Source of the DNA: Glandiceps talaboti | Lineage: Eukaryota; Hemichordata; Enteropneusta; Spengelidae | Assembly (NCBI RefSeq): GCF_964340395.1 | Contig: NC_135564.1 | Coordinates: 6,792,861-6,856,860, forward strand | DNA length: 64,000 nt | Direction of reading: 5' to 3' | Shown here: piece after piece, positions 60,776 to 64,000 of the stretch | Layout of the letters: every line of letters starts with the position of its first letter | How positions within the stretch are numbered: position 1 is the first letter of the stretch | Notes under the pieces: generated by a model | The model's database searches: none | Told to the model about the DNA's origin: nothing | The model's input: only the letters and a program-made list of their open reading frames with translations | Program-made: the position numbers and the translations under genes

Positions 60776-60969
60776 ATATGTGACACTTGAGAATAGACGA
60801 GGATAGAATATAGAGAGGTTAATCTCACAAATGGGAATGTTTTAATAAGTGTCATACATTTCAATCTGATAAGTTGTGACAGGACATAGAAAGATATGCT
60901 AATTACACATCTTTATCCTGCTTCATGGTACTGTGGGTATACTGGAGTAGGTCATAGCAAGGGGATGGT

Positions 60970-61190
60970 GATCGTAGTCAGATATGTTGTGAGTGTACTG
61001 GGGAAAGCAAAGGGGTGGTGATCGTAGTCAGATATGTTGTGAGTGTACTGGGGAAAGCAAAGGGGTGGTGATCGTAGTCAGATATGTTGTGAGTGTACTG
61101 GGGAAAGCAAAGGGGTGGTGATCGCAATCAGATATGTTGCGGGTATACTGGGGCAGGATACAGCAAAGGGATAGTGGTCGTAGTCAGAAA
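60970..61190. repeat. 50-bp minisatellite
   Basis: ATCGTAGTCAGATATGTTGT recurs at 60971, 61021 and 61071, exactly 50 bases apart, and in diverged form at 61121, with degenerate copies on both sides (about 60920 and 61175). Confidence 0.9.
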
Positions 61191-62025
61191 TTCTGCAATG
61201 TTCGTTATGTTAAATAACAAGGTGGACATGTCTTGTTGAAAAAAATGGAAATTCAAGAGGAATCACATTGTATTCAGATCAGCGAAAACCATCTCGATTC
61301 GAATGTGAAGCTGAATCCACATAAACAATTAAGTACTGACTGTTCAACTCATTGGAGCAATTAAAAGAAAAAAAAACCAATTGAATGGTCACACTATCAA
61401 ACGGATACCAAACAGTTTCTAACCGAATATTGCAATTTATCATGAAAGTCAATCATCGAAATAAAACTCACTTTCAAAAGATCTTTCTTTTGTGTTTGAT
61501 TTGTTTATAGTCGTTGTTGAATACGATAAATCAATCTAGGCATTTTGGGCGAAAAAGCGAATAACTCGCTTGCGAAGTTTCGGTCCTGTCTCTCTGTTTA
61601 TGTTTGTTATTCTTCAAGGAGACACCTTTGTGACGAAAGTGTTGACGGTATATGACACTTGTCAAATTGCCCACCGCCAAACAACAAGATATGAATAACT
61701 TAGCCGTAATTGTTGCTACCAACATAATTTTCCATTTCCTTTTTAAAAATGTTGCTAGGATACGGAAAAAATAAATTATAGTTAAAAATAGCGATGACGA
61801 AAAGACATAAAATAATGACCTGACTACTATTTTCCTATACAACATCGTCTGCTATAAAAACAAAGGGAAAAAAATTAACTTCTGAGGAATAATGTTGAAG
61901 TTTGATTTTTTTTATCTGGATTTATTTTTAAATTTTTTATGTAAGTTTGTCAATTATGCGTCCAGAAATATCAATCAATTAGAAAAGTCAATATTCGAGT
62001 ATTTAAACGAACTCCAAATTGATTG

Positions 62026-62552
62026 CCATATCTATTCATAATTACAAATTGAAAGTTTCTAAGTTAATGCCATATTTATTCATAATTACAAATTGAAAGT
62101 TTCTAAGTTAATGCCATATCTATTCATAATTACAAATTGAAAGTTTCTAAGTTAATGTCATATCTATTCATAATTACAAATTGAAAGTTTCCAAGTTAAT
62201 GCCATATTTATTCATAATTACAAATTTAAAGTTTCTAAGTTAATGCCATATTTATTCATAATTACAAATTTAAAGTGTCCAAGTTAATGCCATATTTATT
62301 CATAATTACAAATTGAAAGTTTCCAAGTTAATGTCATATTTATTCATAATTACAAATTGAAAGTTTCTAAGTTAATGCCATATTTATTCATAATTACAAA
62401 TTCAAAGTTTCTAAGTTAATGCCATATTTATTCATAATTACAAATTTAAAGTGTCCAAGTTAATGCCATATTTATTCATAATTACAAATTGAAAGTTTCC
62501 AAGTTAATGTCATATTTATTCATAATTACAAATTTAAAGTTTCTGAGTTAAT
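62026..62552. repeat. 44-bp minisatellite, 12 copies, with a four-unit higher-order pattern
   Basis: The unit contains CCATATTTATTCATAATTAC and AAGTTTCTAAGTTAATG segments. Twelve copies follow head to tail. Copies 4, 8 and 12 start TCAT instead of CCAT; copies 6 and 10 share GTGTCC; copies 7 and 11 share TTTCC. This gives a 176-bp higher-order period. Confidence 0.92.
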
Positions 62553-62571
62553 AATAATAATAATAATAATA
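62547..62571. repeat. (TAA)n LINE tail
   Basis: About eight TAA units lie exactly between the last 44-bp minisatellite copy and the LINE 3' UTR. On the minus strand it is the element's (ATT)n tail. Confidence 0.85.
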
Positions 62572-64000
62572 TTTATTTCTTTAAAAACGCTTTACATGTA
62601 AAACAAAACATCTCAAAGCGCTTCACACAACTTTGTAAAAAGAATTAAAAAACCATCAATAAAATACTTTCATTCAATAAAAAGGTGTGTCTTAAGATTT
62701 GATTTAAAAACATCAATATTTACACTAAGACGGAGTGAGACTGGTAGCCGATTCCAGAGACGCGGAGCACACACCGAAAAGGCCCTGTCTCCATAAAAAA
62801 CCGTGTTGGCAATTGGCTGGCGAAGTGTATGAGCACCTTCGGTAGAGGAACGAAGGGTACGACCAGAAGAACGGATTTCTAACAGTTCTCTGAGATAAAC
62901 AGGGGACATGTTACTTAAAACCTTGTATGTTAAACATAGAATTTTGAATTTTATCCGTTTTTGTATGGGCAGCCAATGTAAATTATGAAGTACTGGTGTA
63001 ATATGATCTGTTCTGGGTGTTTTCATGACTAGGCGTGCAGCAGCATTCTGAATTGACTGGAGCTTATGGATTTGATAATCTGGCAGGCCATAAAGTAGAG
63101 AATTACAGTAGTCAAGTCGAGATGTAACGAACGCATGCACTAATTTTTCTGTGGACTGTTGATCTAAAAGATTACGGATTTTTCCTATTTTCCAAAGAGC
63201 AAAGGACGCTGACTTACATATACTAGTAATGTGAGATGTCATTGTCATTGATGCATCAAGTGTGACACCAAGGTCTCGAACAATCGAAGAAGAATGAACT
63301 ATGGCACTCCCAACTTGTATGTCGCACTCCCGTGGCCCGTCCCCATTTCCAAACTTCGAGGAGAATTTTATTACCTCTGTCTTGCCATCATTAAGTGCAA
63401 GCATGTTGTTAGCCATCCACTGACGAATTTCGTAAATACATCCCTCAATTTGTTCACTTGGGACGCAACCACCGGGGCACACGACATACAGTTGGGAGTC
63501 ATCAGCATAGAACATACTTTCTAAACAGTGTTTACTGATGATGTCCTCCAGGGGCGCTGTATAAAGACTAAATAATACTGGTCCAAGGACAGAACCCTGG
63601 GGGACCCCACAATCAAGTGACTGTGCTTCCGACACCACCGAACCAATACGTACTTTCATTGTTCTGTTCTGTAAATATGAGGTTATCCAGTCTAATACTG
63701 TACTTTGAATGCCAAACCTATGGCGGAGTCTGTGTATCAGAATGTTATGGTCGATGGTGTCGAAAGCAGCTGATAGGTCAAGTAGAATCAAAATAACGTC
63801 CTCCCGCCGATCGAGGGCTCGCAGCACATCATTTTGGACACGAATGAGTGCAGTTTCGGTGCTGTGGCCCTCTCGGTAGGCGGACTGACTTTTTGCATAC
63901 AAATTATTGCTGCACAGATACGAATTAATTTGAATTAAAACTGATTTTTCAATCAACTTTGAGATGAAAGGTAAATTGGAAACTGGTCTATAGTTTTTAT
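62571..64000 (-). mobile_element. CR1/L2-type non-LTR retrotransposon, 3' part, running off the window
   Basis: The minus strand carries a reverse-transcriptase ORF (to 62670), a short 3' UTR of about 100 bases, and a terminal (ATT)n tail. The UTR has the AAGCGCTTTGAGA ... AAAGCG ... AAATAAATATTATT arrangement typical of the conserved 3' end of L2/CR1-group elements. The tail joins a 44-bp minisatellite directly. The 5' part, with the endonuclease, lies beyond position 64000. Confidence 0.88.
62670..64000 (-). CDS. LINE reverse transcriptase (partial, continues past window end)
   Basis: The frame is open from the window edge to a stop at 62670, more than 430 codons. RT blocks appear in order: an SKLIEKS start region, AYREGHSTETAL, LLDLSAAFDTIDH, GVPQGSVLGPVLF and the catalytic FYADD. 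A thumb and C-terminal region follows, ending in RLWNRLPVSLR and FKSNLKTHLF, usual for CR1/L2/Crack-like LINEs. There is no internal stop, so the copy may be young. An internal TTG or later Met is not a start; the ORF simply continues upstream outside the window, where apurinic endonuclease would be expected. Confidence 0.93.
   Translation of the reverse strand, partial: KNYRPVSNLPFISKLIEKSVLIQINSYLCSNNLYAKSQSAYREGHSTETALIRVQNDVLRALDRREDVILILLDLSAAFDTIDHNILIHRLRHRFGIQSTVLDWITSYLQNRTMKVRIGSVVSEAQSLDCGVPQGSVLGPVLFSLYTAPLEDIISKHCLESMFYADDSQLYVVCPGGCVPSEQIEGCIYEIRQWMANNMLALNDGKTEVIKFSSKFGNGDGPRECDIQVGSAIVHSSSIVRDLGVTLDASMTMTSHITSICKSASFALWKIGKIRNLLDQQSTEKLVHAFVTSRLDYCNSLLYGLPDYQIHKLQSIQNAAARLVMKTPRTDHITPVLHNLHWLPIQKRIKFKILCLTYKVLSNMSPVYLRELLEIRSSGRTLRSSTEGAHTLRQPIANTVFYGDRAFSVCAPRLWNRLPVSLRLSVNIDVFKSNLKTHLFIE

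Noticed and set aside
60340-60864. 174-aa minus-strand frame with 15-residue repeats
   Set aside because: The period equals the 45-bp minisatellite and the opposite strand is open too; no domain or start context supports it.
61531-61845. 104-aa hydrophobic minus-strand frame as a missing GPCR TM exon
   Set aside because: There is no LAxxD, DRY or conserved Cys motif, and no paired splice sites.

Overview
The window is metazoan genomic DNA, most likely from a marine invertebrate (the phylum cannot be fixed from sequence alone). It is AT-rich, gene-poor and packed with microsatellites and small inverted-repeat elements. Coding sequence is of eukaryotic type: an exon with a clear splice acceptor, a class-A GPCR, a decayed drug/metabolite-transporter gene, a Ty3/gypsy LTR retrotransposon and a CR1/L2-type LINE. 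There are no operons, CRISPR arrays or rRNA genes, and I found no convincing tRNA gene.

Layout. Positions 1-37.4 kb are essentially non-coding. They hold long simple-repeat tracts (GA, CATA, GATA, GACA/TGTC, GAAT/GGAT, AT, CA), several minisatellites, a dispersed 42-46 bp repeat family in alternating orientation (508-1540, with a relic near 29.1 kb), and candidate non-autonomous DNA elements with terminal inverted repeats (7592-8181, 14251-14438, 25561-25828, 37421-37591). At 37787-38884 (minus) lies a broken SLC35G/EamA-like transporter gene. Another inverted-repeat element lies at 42978-43351.

The main object is a complete 12.4-kb Ty3/gypsy element on the plus strand at 46428-58865. It has two 714-bp LTRs that look identical by eye, 4-bp GTAC target duplications, a PBS and PPT, and gag with two zinc knuckles. 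A textbook A AAA AAC slippery site links gag to pol in the -1 frame. Pol runs protease, RT, RNase H, HHCC/DD35E integrase, GPY/F-like module and a C-terminal chromodomain. Downstream are an unrecognised accessory ORF and an envelope-like ORF with signal peptide, furin-type site, LFGT-type fusion-peptide region and membrane anchors. In this copy gag and pol are open, but the accessory ORF has a frame break exactly explained by an extra 4-bp GCCG unit, and env has one in-frame TGA.

The element sits inside a coding exon of a minus-strand class-A, muscarinic/amine-type GPCR, splitting its very long third intracellular loop. Removing the element and one target copy restores one open exon, so the insertion is recent and an intact allele probably exists. 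The right end carries 45-, 50- and 44-bp minisatellites, the last with a four-unit higher-order pattern, directly abutting the (TAA)n tail of a LINE whose reverse transcriptase runs off the window edge.
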